DNA from: Rhodospirillaceae bacterium UBA1479 | GTDB lineage: Bacteria > Pseudomonadota > Alphaproteobacteria > Rhodospirillales > Casp-alpha2 | Direction of reading: 5' to 3' | DNA length: 64,000 bases | Assembly: GCA_002325375.1 (NCBI GenBank) | Contig: DCRZ01000006.1 | Coordinates: 374,016-438,015 of the forward strand | Part shown: one piece after another, positions 52,583 through 61,504 of the stretch | Layout of the letters: every line of letters starts with the position of its first letter | Position numbering within the stretch: position 1 is the first letter of the stretch | Notes under the pieces: generated by a model | Told to the model about the DNA's origin: nothing | Seen by the model: only the letters and a program-made list of their open reading frames with translations | Databases searched by the model: none | Made by a program: the position numbers and the translations under genes

Positions 52583-53698
52583 CTACGACTTCGTCGGCGG
52601 CGTGGAAGCGGCCGCCGGTGCGGCGGCCTTCTTCGCCGGGGCCTTGCGGGCAGCCGGCTTTTTCGCCGCGGCTTTCTTGGCCGGCGCCTTTTTCTTCGCC
52701 GGGGCCTTTTTCTTGGCAGGCGCCTTCTTGGCCGCGGCGGCGGCCTTCTTCATCAGGCGCTGGGTCACGGTGAGCAGGCCCTTCACGGCCGCGACGGAGG
52801 CCTTGAACATGGCCTTCTCATCGGTGTCCAACTGGATCTCGACGATGCGCTCGACACCCCGGGCGCCGATCACCGTCGGCACGCCGACGTACATGCCCTT
52901 GACCCCGTATTCGCCCGACAGATAGGCGGCGCAGGGCAGAACGCGCTTTTTGTCCTTCAGATAGCTTTCGGCCATCTGGATGGCCGAGGACGCCGGCGCA
53001 TAGAACGCGGAGCCGGTCTTCAGCAGGGCGACGATCTCGCCGCCGCCCATGCGGGTGCGCTGGACGATGGCGTCGATCTTTTCCTGGGTCGTCCACTTCA
53101 TCTTGATCAGGTCGGGCACGGGAATGCCGGCGACCGTGGAATAGCGCACCGACGGCACCATGCTGTCGCCGTGGCCACCCAGCACGAAGGCGGTGACGTC
53201 TTCGACGGAAACCTTGAATTCCTCGGCCAGGAAATGGCGGAACCGCGCACTGTCCAGAACGCCGGCCATGCCGACGACCTTGCGGTGGGGCAGGCCAGAG
53301 GCGTCGCGCAGGACCTGAACCATGGCGTCCAGCGGGTTGGTGATGCAGATAACGAAGGCGTTGGGCGCGTACTTCTTGATGCCCGCACCCACGGACTGCA
53401 TGACCGAGGTGTTGATGCCGATCAGGTCGTCGCGGCTCATGCCCGGCTTGCGGGCGACGCCGGCGGTGACGATGCAGACATCGGCGCCACGGATGGCGGC
53501 GTAGCTGTTCGCGCCCTTCATGTTGGAATCAAAGCCTTCGACGGGGCCCGATTCAGCGATGTCCAGGGCCTTGCCCTGGGGAATGCCGTCGACGATGTCG
53601 AAAAGCACTACGTCGCCCAGTTCCTTGAGGCCGACCAGATGGGCCAGCGTGCCCCCGATGTTACCGGCGCCGATGAGCGCGATTTTGTTGCGTGCCAT
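52583..53698 (-). CDS. mdh: malate dehydrogenase with a histone H1-like C-terminal tail
   Basis: A 371-residue protein. Residues 1-315 are an ordinary LDH-like malate dehydrogenase: ALIGAGNIGGTLAHLVG (NAD site), VTAGVARKPGMSRDD (substrate Arg), ICITNPLDAMVQ, GVLDSARFRHFLAEE and the catalytic His in LGGHGDSMVPSVRY. Residues 316-371 are an appended Lys/Ala/Pro tail with repeated KAPAKK units ending TPPTKS, absent from the usual proteins of about 320 residues. It oxidises malate to oxaloacetate. The open frame to 53944 is not used. First gene of the mdh-suc-lpd region. Confidence 0.96.
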   Translation of the reverse strand: MARNKIALIGAGNIGGTLAHLVGLKELGDVVLFDIVDGIPQGKALDIAESGPVEGFDSNMKGANSYAAIRGADVCIVTAGVARKPGMSRDDLIGINTSVMQSVGAGIKKYAPNAFVICITNPLDAMVQVLRDASGLPHRKVVGMAGVLDSARFRHFLAEEFKVSVEDVTAFVLGGHGDSMVPSVRYSTVAGIPVPDLIKMKWTTQEKIDAIVQRTRMGGGEIVALLKTGSAFYAPASSAIQMAESYLKDKKRVLPCAAYLSGEYGVKGMYVGVPTVIGARGVERIVEIQLDTDEKAMFKASVAAVKGLLTVTQRLMKKAAAAAKKAPAKKKAPAKKKAPAKKAAAKKPAARKAPAKKAAAPAAASTPPTKS

Positions 53699-53866
53699 TT
53701 TTAAATCCCTTGCCGCGAGTCGTTTGTGGTGAAGTGAATTCCCGGATTCCGGATCAGGACAGCGGGATTGGTCCCGGAACTCCCCAAGAACCCCAAGAAT
53801 CTCAAACTGTTCGTAGCGCGAAACGATCCCCAGGGCAACCGGGACTGGCTGCCCACCCCTTGGTGT

Positions 53867-53884
53867 TACAATCTGGTATACAAT
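53867..53884. promoter_or_regulatory. direct repeats in the mdh upstream region
   Basis: TACAAT occurs at 53867-53872 and 53879-53884, 12 bp apart, within the only AT-rich part of the 299-base gap 53699-53997. The mdh and methyltransferase genes diverge here. A clear promoter could not be assigned. Confidence 0.3.
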
Positions 53885-53997
53885 ATCCCACAGTGATTTC
53901 TCCTCGGCAAGCCCCTTCCGGCCGGGTCGGGAAAAATTCTGCATGCCGAATTGTATCCCGAGATGTCGCGGCGAGGGGGCGGCGCTATAGTCGCACC

Positions 53998-54804
53998 ATG
54001 AGTGAAACAGCGCATCCGGACAACACGGCCCGCTTCACCGGCTTGGCCGAAACCTACGAGAAATTCCGCCCGAGTTATCCGCCGGAAGCCCTCGCCGCGG
54101 TGCGGGCCTATTGGGCGGAAACCCCCGGCGTGCCGCGTCTGTTGGCCGATATCGGCGGCGGCACGGGAATCTCGACCCGGGCCATGATGACGGCGCTGGC
54201 CGAGGGCGGCGGGGATGTCTGGACCGCCCAGGTGGTGGAGCCCAACGACGACATGCGCGCGCAGGCCACGGCGGCGCTGGCCGACCGGCCGGATGTATCG
54301 GTGGTCAAGGGCACGGCCGAGGCCCTGCCGTTCGGCGACGGCGCCGTGGGGCTTTTGCTGGCGGCGCAGGCGGCCCACTGGTTCGACCGTCCCCGGTTTT
54401 ATGCCGATGCGGCGCGGGCCCTGGCGCCCGGCGGAGTGATGGTGATCCTCTACAATAACCGCGATCTCTATGACGATCCGCTGATGGCGGCCTTCGAGAC
54501 CGAGGTCGAAACCTCGGTCGAGGGCTATTGGCGGAATTATCGCAGTTGGAACCTGATGGCGGAACTGCATGCGCTCGACTGGGCGCGGGACGTGACCGAG
54601 ATCGTCCATCCCTGGACGTGGCGGCTGACCCCGGAAGGCTTCGCCGGGCTCATGCTGTCGCGGTCAAAGATGACGCCTTACAAAGAGGTGCATGGGGAGG
54701 AGGCCGCCCGCGCCGCGATCCTTGGTCTCGCCCACCGCTTTGCCGATGCCGAAGGGATGGTCGGGGTGCGCTACAACACGCAGGCGGCCTGCGTGCGGCG
54801 TTGA
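53998..54804 (+). CDS. class I SAM-dependent methyltransferase
   Basis: A 268-residue protein. RFTGLAETYEKFRPSYPPEAL opens it; motif I is LADIGGGTGISTRAMM, followed by VVEPNDDMRAQA (motif II acidic end), VVKGTAEALPFGDGAVGLLLAAQAAHWFD and ALAPGGVMVILYNNRD. This is the YcgJ/UbiE-like type with unknown acceptor. The frame upstream to 53692 is antisense to mdh and is not used. It converges on nadC. Confidence 0.85.
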   Translation: MSETAHPDNTARFTGLAETYEKFRPSYPPEALAAVRAYWAETPGVPRLLADIGGGTGISTRAMMTALAEGGGDVWTAQVVEPNDDMRAQATAALADRPDVSVVKGTAEALPFGDGAVGLLLAAQAAHWFDRPRFYADAARALAPGGVMVILYNNRDLYDDPLMAAFETEVETSVEGYWRNYRSWNLMAELHALDWARDVTEIVHPWTWRLTPEGFAGLMLSRSKMTPYKEVHGEEAARAAILGLAHRFADAEGMVGVRYNTQAACVRR

Positions 54805-54822
54805 ATTCAGCAGAAGTGAAAG

Positions 54823-55671
54823 CTACTCGGCCAGATCGAGCCCGATGTCGACGGCGGGCGCGCTCTGCGTGATGCCGCCGACGGAGATGTAATTCACCCC
54901 CGTCTCGGCAATGGCGCGGATGGTGTCGAGCTTGACCCCGCCGGAGGCCTCCAGCGGCACCCGCCCGGCGACCCAGGCCACGGCCTCGCGCAGCACGGGC
55001 GGTGGCATGTTGTCGAGCAACAGCGAGTCCGCCCCGGCGTCGACCGCTTCGCGGACCTGATCAAGCGTGTCGCATTCGCAGCGCACCTCGAGCCCGGTGT
55101 TCGCCGCCTTGGCGCGCGTCACCGCTTCGCCGACCGATCCGCCGCAGACCGCGACATGGTTGTCCTTGATCAGGATGCCGTCGTCGAGGCGCATACGGTG
55201 GTTGGTGCCGCCGCCGGCACGCACGGCGTATTTCGACAGGCCGCGCAGGCCCGGAATGGTCTTGCGTGTATCCAGCAGCACGGCCCCGGTGCCGTCGATG
55301 GCGTCGACGTACTGACGGGTCAGGGTCGCGATGCCGGACAATTTCTGCAGCAGGTTCAAGGCCGTGCGTTCCGCCGACAGCAGGCCCTGGGCCGTGCCGG
55401 TAAGGCGCGCCAGATGGGTGCCCTTGGCGACGCGCTCGCCGTCGGTGACGAAGACTTCGACCGCGGCGTCGGGGGCAAGGCGGCGAAACACGTCGAGCGC
55501 CACCGGCATGCCGCAGACGACGATGTCCTGGCGGGTGTTGAGGTCGAGGGTCAACTGCGTATCGGCGGGCACCGTGGCGCGGGTCGTCACGTCGCCCTGG
55601 CCGATGTCTTCGGTCAGGGCGGCATCGACGACGGCCTTGATGTCGGCCGGGTCAGGGGGGGCGAAGGTCAT
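54823..55671 (-). CDS. nadC: nicotinate-nucleotide pyrophosphorylase (quinolinate phosphoribosyltransferase)
   Basis: A 282-residue enzyme of NAD synthesis. AALTEDIGQGDVTTRATVPAD at the start, SAERTALNLLQKLSGIATLT, LDTRKTIPGLRGLSKYAVRAGGGTNHRMRLDDGILIKDNH (quinolinate-binding His and Arg) and LEASGGVKLDTIRAIAETGVNYISVGGIT at the end are diagnostic. It converts quinolinate and PRPP to nicotinate mononucleotide. It lies 31 bases after nadA on the same strand. Confidence 0.96.
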   Translation of the reverse strand: MTFAPPDPADIKAVVDAALTEDIGQGDVTTRATVPADTQLTLDLNTRQDIVVCGMPVALDVFRRLAPDAAVEVFVTDGERVAKGTHLARLTGTAQGLLSAERTALNLLQKLSGIATLTRQYVDAIDGTGAVLLDTRKTIPGLRGLSKYAVRAGGGTNHRMRLDDGILIKDNHVAVCGGSVGEAVTRAKAANTGLEVRCECDTLDQVREAVDAGADSLLLDNMPPPVLREAVAWVAGRVPLEASGGVKLDTIRAIAETGVNYISVGGITQSAPAVDIGLDLAE

Positions 55672-55702
55672 CTGCGTATGCGGGAAGGGCGGGCGGCGGC
55701 GA

Positions 55703-56773
55703 TCAGGCCGCGGCCTTGCCTTTGCCGTTCTGGCTTTTGGTTTCCTGGTTCGCCTTGGCCGGCGGCGACATCTCCAGCATCTTCTCCAGCGGCTTCAGGG
55801 CCTGGAGGCGCAGATCCTCGTTGATTTCCACCCGGGGCGCTTCGTTGACCATGGACAGGTACAGCTTTTCCAGGGTGTTCAGCTCCATATAGGGGCAGTT
55901 GGCGCAGTTGCAGGTGCCGTCCGCACCGGGTGCGGCCAGGAAGGTCTTGCCCGGGGCCGATTTCTGCATCTGGTGGAAGATGTGCTGTTCCGTGGCGACG
56001 ATCACCGTATCGGCGGGATGCTCGACCACGTAATCGAGGATCGAGCGGGTCGAGCCGACATGGTCCGCGTGCTTCAGGATGCCTTCGTGGCATTCCGGGT
56101 GGGCGGCGACGGGGGCGTCCGGGTGGCGCGCCTTCAGTTTGACCAGTTCGCGTTCCGAAAACATGTCGTGGACGATGCAGGCGCCGTCCCAGAAAATCAT
56201 ATCGCGGCCCGTCTGGCGCTGGATGTAGGACCCCAGATGTTTGTCCGGCGCAAACAGGATCGGCCGGTCGGCCGGCAGGTTGCGCACGATGTGTTCGGCG
56301 TTGGACGAGGTTACGATGACGTCCGACAGGGCCTTCACCCGGGCCGATGAATTGATGTAGGTGACCACGATGTGGTCCGGGTGCTGGGCCACGAACTTGG
56401 CGAAGTCGTCCGGCGGGCAGCTTTCCTCGAGCGAGCAGCCGGCGTCCAGATCGGGCAGCACGACGGTCTTGGTCGGGCTCAGGATCTTTGCGACCTCGGC
56501 CATGAAGCGCACGCCGCAAAACACGATCATGTCGGCTTCCGTGGCCGCCGCCTTGCGCGACAGGTCGAGGCTATCGCCCACGAAATCGGCCAGATCCTGG
56601 ATTTCCGGGTCCTGGTAATAGTGGGCCAGGATGACGGCGTTCTTTTCCTTGCGCAGGCGGTCGATCTCCGCCCACAGGTCGATAGTCGGGTCGACGTCCG
56701 TCCACGAGGTTGCCTCGGGGCCCGCCGGGATCACCGTATCGGGCACGATCAATGGGGTCATATCGGCGGCCAT
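55703..56773 (-). CDS. nadA: quinolinate synthase
   Basis: A 356-residue iron-sulfur enzyme. Cluster ligands appear in DAGCSLEESCPPDDF, AHPECHEGI and GTCNCANCPYMELN; substrate contacts include ILAHYYQDPEIQDLADFVGDSLDLS, VTYINSSARVKA and YIQRQTGRDMIFWDGACIVHD. A Lys/Asn-rich tail of about 20 residues follows the core. It condenses iminoaspartate with dihydroxyacetone phosphate. nadB, which supplies iminoaspartate, is not adjacent here. The ATG at 56773 fits the family start better than the longer frame to 56947. Confidence 0.95.
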   Translation of the reverse strand: MAADMTPLIVPDTVIPAGPEATSWTDVDPTIDLWAEIDRLRKEKNAVILAHYYQDPEIQDLADFVGDSLDLSRKAAATEADMIVFCGVRFMAEVAKILSPTKTVVLPDLDAGCSLEESCPPDDFAKFVAQHPDHIVVTYINSSARVKALSDVIVTSSNAEHIVRNLPADRPILFAPDKHLGSYIQRQTGRDMIFWDGACIVHDMFSERELVKLKARHPDAPVAAHPECHEGILKHADHVGSTRSILDYVVEHPADTVIVATEQHIFHQMQKSAPGKTFLAAPGADGTCNCANCPYMELNTLEKLYLSMVNEAPRVEINEDLRLQALKPLEKMLEMSPPAKANQETKSQNGKGKAAA

Positions 56774-56840
56774 TGCCTGAAAGCTCCTTGAAACGTCTTC
56801 CCCCGGCCAGCGGCATCGGGGCCAGCCTCGGAGGGGGTCT

Positions 56841-56862
56841 CTGAACCTTAATATAGGTTCAG
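56841..56862. promoter_or_regulatory. 22-bp palindrome upstream of nadA, probable operator
   Basis: CTGAACCT-TAATAT-AGGTTCAG, perfect over both eight-base arms, about 70 bp upstream of the nadA ATG. On the minus strand its centre supplies a TATATT usable as a -10, so a repressor bound here would block the promoter. Which regulator binds is unknown; nad genes in alphaproteobacteria are known to be controlled by dedicated repressors. Confidence 0.6.
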
Positions 56863-56953
56863 GCCTTAAGAAAACCAGAACAAGGTGCCGGGTCAATCTG
56901 TATTTTTCAATCGCATGACACCTGTGCCTGCGCGGCACGGGTGGCAATTTGCC

Positions 56954-58096
56954 CTAAACGTCACTGCCGTGGGGCTGGGCAATGTACTCAGGCGACTGCA
57001 TTTCGATCAGTCGCGAGACCGTGCGTTCGAACTCGAACGCGCCGTCGCCTTGCGTGTAAAGCTCCGTGGGCGGCGCGTCGGCGGCGCAGATGAAATTGAC
57101 GCGCGCATCGTACAGCGCGTCGATCAGGGTCACGAAACGTTTGGCCTGGTCGCGCTTTTCCGGGCCCAGTTTGGGAACCCCGTTCATCACCACGGAATGG
57201 AACTTTTCCGCGATCGCCAGATAGTCGCCGGCCCCCAGCGGCCGCGCGCAGAGGTCCGAAAACGTGGTGAAGGCGACGCCCTCGGCGGCCAGCGGAATGT
57301 CGATCGACCGGCCGTTGACGGCCAGCGTCACGGCCCGCGGCTCCATGCCCACGGTCAGGTCGCGGAAGGCCCGTTCAAGCTTCCTGTCCGCTTCGGCTGA
57401 ATTGGGGGTGATGTAAATGTCCAGTTCCTGCAGCCGTTGCAGGCGGTAGTCGGTGCCGGAATCCAGCTCGATCACCTCCATCTTATCGATGAACGTCTCG
57501 ATGAACGGCACGAACCGTTCGCGCTGCAGGCCGTCCTTGTACAGGTCCTTTGGGTGTCGGTTCGACGTCGCGACCACGACCACGCCCTGTTCGAACAGGG
57601 TTTCGAACAGGCGGCCCAGGATCATGGCGTCGGCGATGTCGGTGACGTGGAATTCGTCGAAGGCCAGCAGCCAAGCCTGATCGACGATGACCCGCGCGAG
57701 CGCCGGCAGGGGGTCTTTTTCCTCGCCGACCTTGCCCGCTTTCTGGGCTTCGCGGAAGGCGTGGATGCGGCGATGGACTTCCTGCATGAAGGCGTGGAAA
57801 TGGACGTGTTTCTTGGCTTCGACCGGGGTGTGTTCGAAGAACAGGTCCATCAACATGGTCTTGCCGCGCCCGACGCCGCCCCACATGTAGATGCCCTTGG
57901 GCGGGGGTTGCTTGCGTCCGCCTAAGCCCAGGCGCGCGGCCCAGCCGGAGCGCCCCATCTGGGAGCCGTATCCTTGCAGCCGTTCGGACAGGTCCTGCAG
58001 GCGCTTGATGGCATGGGCTTGGGCAGGATCGGGGCGCACGTCGCCGTTTTTGATCAGCGCGTCATAGGCTTCCTGCGGGGTGCGGATGATCGACAC
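56954..58096 (-). CDS. zapE: cell division protein ZapE (AFG1-type ATPase)
   Basis: A 380-residue AAA-like ATPase. KGIYMWGGVGRGKTMLMDLFFEHTPVEAKKHVHFHAFMQEVHRRIHAFR contains Walker A; LLAFDEFHVTDIADAMILGRLFE is Walker B. VVVATSNRHPKDLYKDGLQRERFVPFIE and FTTFSDLCARPLGAGDYLAIAEKFHSVVMNGVP follow. ZapE acts at the division ring. It is often found directly upstream of mdh in alphaproteobacteria; here nadA, nadC and a methyltransferase lie between. Confidence 0.95.
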   Translation of the reverse strand: MSIIRTPQEAYDALIKNGDVRPDPAQAHAIKRLQDLSERLQGYGSQMGRSGWAARLGLGGRKQPPPKGIYMWGGVGRGKTMLMDLFFEHTPVEAKKHVHFHAFMQEVHRRIHAFREAQKAGKVGEEKDPLPALARVIVDQAWLLAFDEFHVTDIADAMILGRLFETLFEQGVVVVATSNRHPKDLYKDGLQRERFVPFIETFIDKMEVIELDSGTDYRLQRLQELDIYITPNSAEADRKLERAFRDLTVGMEPRAVTLAVNGRSIDIPLAAEGVAFTTFSDLCARPLGAGDYLAIAEKFHSVVMNGVPKLGPEKRDQAKRFVTLIDALYDARVNFICAADAPPTELYTQGDGAFEFERTVSRLIEMQSPEYIAQPHGSDV

Positions 58097-58135
58097 CTGC
58101 GGTCACCTTTCTTGTCTTTGGAGATCGTGCAGGGG

Positions 58136-59590
58136 TCAGTTCCTTGCCGCGGCGACCTGGTTGTCCTTGGGCTTCGTGGGGCCGGATGCAGTCCCACCGC
58201 CCGAAGCGGCACCGGGTGTGGCCGGTGGCGCGCCCGCCGGGGTCTTCGGCGCGGGGCCGAACTGGGCCTCCATCTCGCGGCGGAACTGGTAGGTGGCGTC
58301 CGTCCGATCCTGGTCCACGTCATCCCAGGTCACGATGGCGCCCTGTTTGATCGGGCGCTTCAGCTTGATTTTCTGCGCCAGGCCGATGGGCAGGGCCTTG
58401 GTGCGCAGGCTGTCGGTGGCGGGCATCAGCTTGCCCCAGACGGTAAATCCGCCTTCGCCGTCCAACTCCTCCCCGGCGCGCAGGTCGCGCTTGGCGCAGG
58501 CGGCGACATCGCCGACGAACTGGGTCGACGCCCCCGTCGGCTGCTTCAAGATCGCCGCATAGGCGACGGACACGCCCAGTTCCAGACCGATCAGGTGATA
58601 GGGCCGCCACAGGGCGGAATAGCCGCCGCCGGCATCGGTGATCATGCCGTAATCGGAAAAGCAGCGCTTGACGTAGTCGGTCGGCGCTTCGAACACCACA
58701 TAGACGCCCCAGCGCAGATCGTTCTCCAAGTCTTCGCCCGACCGTTCGCGGCTTGAAATCACTTCGACCTGGCCTTTGTGGTGCAGCTGGCCGCCGGCCT
58801 CTTTCGGGATAAGGGTCGAGGCCAGCTCGTCCACCGGCACGGCCGGGAAGTCGAGCCCGTGCGGCGCCGGCGTCAGGCCGGTCGCATTGGCGACGGCGGC
58901 CATTTCGATGCCCGATTTGGTGCCGTCGAGGAAGGAATTGAACATCTTGGCGTTCATGCCGCTTTCCTTGGCGCGCTCGGGGGTCAGTCCGTAATGGGAC
59001 CAGACCGTATCGGGCGTCGAGGCGTGGAATTCCGGCATGTACAGGGTGCCCTTGCCGGCGGCGACGACCTCAAGCCCGATGGTCCGGGCCCAGTCGACCT
59101 GCTGGCAGATCAGCGACGGTTGGTCGCCGTAGGCCATGGAATAGACGACCTCCATCTCGGCCGCCTTGCGGGCCAGCAGCGGGCCGGCCAGGACGTCAGC
59201 TTCGACATTGACCATGACCACGTGGCGGCCGCGCCTGAAGGCGGCGAGCGCATGCTTGATGCCGACCTCGGGGATGCCCGTGGCCTCGACGACGACTTCC
59301 AGGCCGCCGTGTTCGATCAGCGACAGGGCGTCGTCGGTGACGAAGGTCATGCCCTTGTTGAGCGCCTTGGCGGCGGAATGGCGGGTGATGCGTTCCTTCG
59401 GCCAGCCCGTGTTCAGCAACGCCTTTTCCGCCGTCGCGGGGTTCAGGTCGGCGACGCCGACGACGTGGAAGCCCGGATGATGCAGGGCTTGGCTGAGGAA
59501 CATGGAGCCGAATTTGCCGGCGCCGATCACGCCGACGCGCACGGGGTTTCCCGCATCGGCGCGGGCATGCAGAAGCGAATTAAGGTTCAT
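58136..59590 (-). CDS. NAD(P)-binding homoserine-dehydrogenase-like oxidoreductase with SAF domain
   Basis: A 484-residue protein starting MNLNSLLHARADAGNPVRVGVIGAGKFG, a Rossmann NAD site. HALAAFRRGRHVVMVNVEADVLAGPLLA and YSMAYGDQPSLICQQVDWARTIGLEVVAAGKGT resemble homoserine-dehydrogenase-like enzymes. The C-terminal part (CAKRDLRAGEELDGEGGFTVWGKLMPA and IKQGAIVTWDDV) is a SAF domain, and the last 50 residues are Pro/Ala/Gly-rich and disordered. Members of this combined family act on branched or phosphorylated sugar acids; the substrate is unknown. Start at the ATG at 59590. Confidence 0.75.
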   Translation of the reverse strand: MNLNSLLHARADAGNPVRVGVIGAGKFGSMFLSQALHHPGFHVVGVADLNPATAEKALLNTGWPKERITRHSAAKALNKGMTFVTDDALSLIEHGGLEVVVEATGIPEVGIKHALAAFRRGRHVVMVNVEADVLAGPLLARKAAEMEVVYSMAYGDQPSLICQQVDWARTIGLEVVAAGKGTLYMPEFHASTPDTVWSHYGLTPERAKESGMNAKMFNSFLDGTKSGIEMAAVANATGLTPAPHGLDFPAVPVDELASTLIPKEAGGQLHHKGQVEVISSRERSGEDLENDLRWGVYVVFEAPTDYVKRCFSDYGMITDAGGGYSALWRPYHLIGLELGVSVAYAAILKQPTGASTQFVGDVAACAKRDLRAGEELDGEGGFTVWGKLMPATDSLRTKALPIGLAQKIKLKRPIKQGAIVTWDDVDQDRTDATYQFRREMEAQFGPAPKTPAGAPPATPGAASGGGTASGPTKPKDNQVAAARN

Positions 59591-59827
59591 CCGTTCCCTT
59601 TCCCCGGACCCGTTCACCGGATCCGTTCCCAGGCACCACTTCCCAGGTTGGCGGCCGACCCTGGTGCGGCTGGGTGCGGCGCGTCCCCCCGGGTATCACG
59701 TTTCCGTGGCCCTGCTGGCCGCCCGGGGGAAAACGCACCATACTACAACCGTAACCCAATTCGGAACGGGAAACAGGCCCGACGCCGGATTCCCCTGGCC
59801 ATTCATCAAGTGACCGAAGACCAAGGT

Positions 59828-60664
59828 ATGACCGCGCTCAACGACTTCATCTCGGCCCATGAACCCCTGCTGCGGCTGGGATGCTTCGTCGGCATGCTGA
59901 TCGCCATGGCGGCGGCGGAAGCCCTGTGGCCGCGCCGCCGGGACATGGGACGGGCACAACGGTGGCCGCGCAACGCGGCGCTGGTCGTGGTCGATACCCT
60001 GGCCGTGCGTGCCGTGGCCTGGGCGTTGCCGGCCTTCCTGCCCGTGGCGGCGGCGGTGTGGGCGGCGGCCCAAGGAGATCAAGGGCAGGGCTGGGGGCTG
60101 CTTCCCCTGCTCGGGCTGGACGGCTGGGCGGCTTTCTGGATTTCCCTGTTGCTGATGGACCTTGCCATCTATGCCCAGCATGTCGCGGTTCACCACATTC
60201 CGGTGCTGTGGCGCCTGCACCGGGTGCATCACACGGACCTGGCCATTGATACGACCACGGGCGTGCGTTTTCACCCGCTGGAAATCCTGCTGTCCATCGC
60301 GATCAAGGTCGGATTGGTCCTGGCCTTGGGGGCGCCGGCGGCGGCCGTGGTGGTGTTCGAAGTGGTGTTGAACGCGACGTCCCTGTTCAACCATGCCAAC
60401 CTGCGCCTGCCCTTGGGGCTCGACGCTGCCCTGCGCCGCGTCCTCGTGACGCCGGACATGCACCGGGTTCACCACTCCGTCCATCGGGACGAGACGGACA
60501 GCAATTTCGGCTTCAACCTGTCGGTCTGGGACCGCCTGTTCGGCACCTACCGGGCCCAGCCCCGCGATGGCCACGACGCCATGGCGATCGGCGTCGGCGG
60601 CTATCGCGATGCCACGCGGCTGGGCCTCGCCGATCTGCTGGTTCAGCCGTTCCGCAAATCCTAA
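59828..60664 (+). CDS. sterol desaturase/fatty-acid hydroxylase-family membrane protein
   Basis: A 278-residue integral membrane di-iron enzyme. Histidine motifs are visible: AQHVAVHH, LHRVHHTD, RFHPLE, FNHANL and MHRVHHS, in the usual order between hydrophobic segments. These proteins hydroxylate or desaturate lipids, sterols or carotenoids. The ORF upstream to 58778 is antisense to the oxidoreductase gene and is not used. The stop overlaps that of the convergent FMN-binding gene by three bases. Confidence 0.9.
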   Translation: MTALNDFISAHEPLLRLGCFVGMLIAMAAAEALWPRRRDMGRAQRWPRNAALVVVDTLAVRAVAWALPAFLPVAAAVWAAAQGDQGQGWGLLPLLGLDGWAAFWISLLLMDLAIYAQHVAVHHIPVLWRLHRVHHTDLAIDTTTGVRFHPLEILLSIAIKVGLVLALGAPAAAVVVFEVVLNATSLFNHANLRLPLGLDAALRRVLVTPDMHRVHHSVHRDETDSNFGFNLSVWDRLFGTYRAQPRDGHDAMAIGVGGYRDATRLGLADLLVQPFRKS

Positions 60665-61290
60665 AGCCGGTCCTTGTTGGCCTTGGCGACGATCTCGGCG
60701 ACCTGACTTTCCACCGGGCGGCCGGTTGCCTTCAGGCCGTCGATGGCGCCCTGGGCATCCTCCGGCTTGCGGTTCTGGCTCATCTTGCGCTTGCCTTCCA
60801 GGCGCTCGATCCGCATCTCGAAGGCGACGATGCCCTTCAGCTGTGCGCGCACGAAATCATCGGGCAGGGCGTCCATGGTCCAGGGCGGCGGCTTGCCGTC
60901 TTCGTATTGCGCCGTCAATGACGCCAGCCGGCGGATCACCCGATCCGGGTCATCCATCACCGTGGGCCGGCCATAGGCATGGACCGCTTCGTAGTTCCAG
61001 GTCGGCACGGACTTTTCCGTCACGTACCAGCTGGGCGAGATATAGGTGTGCGGGCCGCCGAAAATGGCCAGGGCCTCGGCCGTGCCGTCGAACGCCTGCC
61101 ACTGGTCGTTGCCCTTGGCCAGATGCCCCCACAACAAACCGAATTCCCCGTCGTCCGTCAGGTGCAGGGGAATATGGCTCGCGGTCATGCCCTGGGTCCC
61201 GGCCGTCACCAGGGTGGCGAAGCCGTTGGCGTGGATGATTGCGTGCATGTCGGTGACGTCGGTGACGTCGAACATCTTGGGGCGGTACAT
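60661..61290 (-). CDS. PaiB-like FMN-binding protein (negative transcriptional regulator family)
   Basis: A 209-residue protein starting MYRPKMFDVTDVTDMHAIIHANGFATLVTAG. ASHIPLHLTDDGEFGLLWGHLAKGNDQW, ALAIFGGPHTYISPSWYVTEKSVPTWNYEAVHAYGRP and LKGIVAFEMRIERLEGKRKMSQNR are hallmarks of the PaiB/FMN_bind_2 family, which binds flavin in a split-barrel. The biological role is unclear; the regulator name comes from Bacillus PaiB. Start at the ATG at 61290. Confidence 0.92.
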   Translation of the reverse strand: MYRPKMFDVTDVTDMHAIIHANGFATLVTAGTQGMTASHIPLHLTDDGEFGLLWGHLAKGNDQWQAFDGTAEALAIFGGPHTYISPSWYVTEKSVPTWNYEAVHAYGRPTVMDDPDRVIRRLASLTAQYEDGKPPPWTMDALPDDFVRAQLKGIVAFEMRIERLEGKRKMSQNRKPEDAQGAIDGLKATGRPVESQVAEIVAKANKDRL

Positions 61291-61504
61291 GGCGGTGGTC
61301 CTTACAGTCATCCGGGGCGCGGCCCGTGCCGCGCCAAGTTTCCGTTTAGGCCCGGATTGGGCCCCCATGAAAGGGCCATTTCCATCAAATGAAAAGGGCC
61401 GCTTTGGCCGTTGCCCGCGCGGGGGGCACGGCCTAGGTTGCCAGGAGGCAGAGGGGACAGCCCGTTCAATGGCGGATGGGCGCGCCCGGACGATGGAGGG
61501 ACCG

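Noticed and set aside
58778..59827. N-terminal extension of the sterol-desaturase-like ORF
   Set aside because: The extra 350 residues are antisense to the SAF-domain oxidoreductase; family similarity begins at the ATG at 59828.
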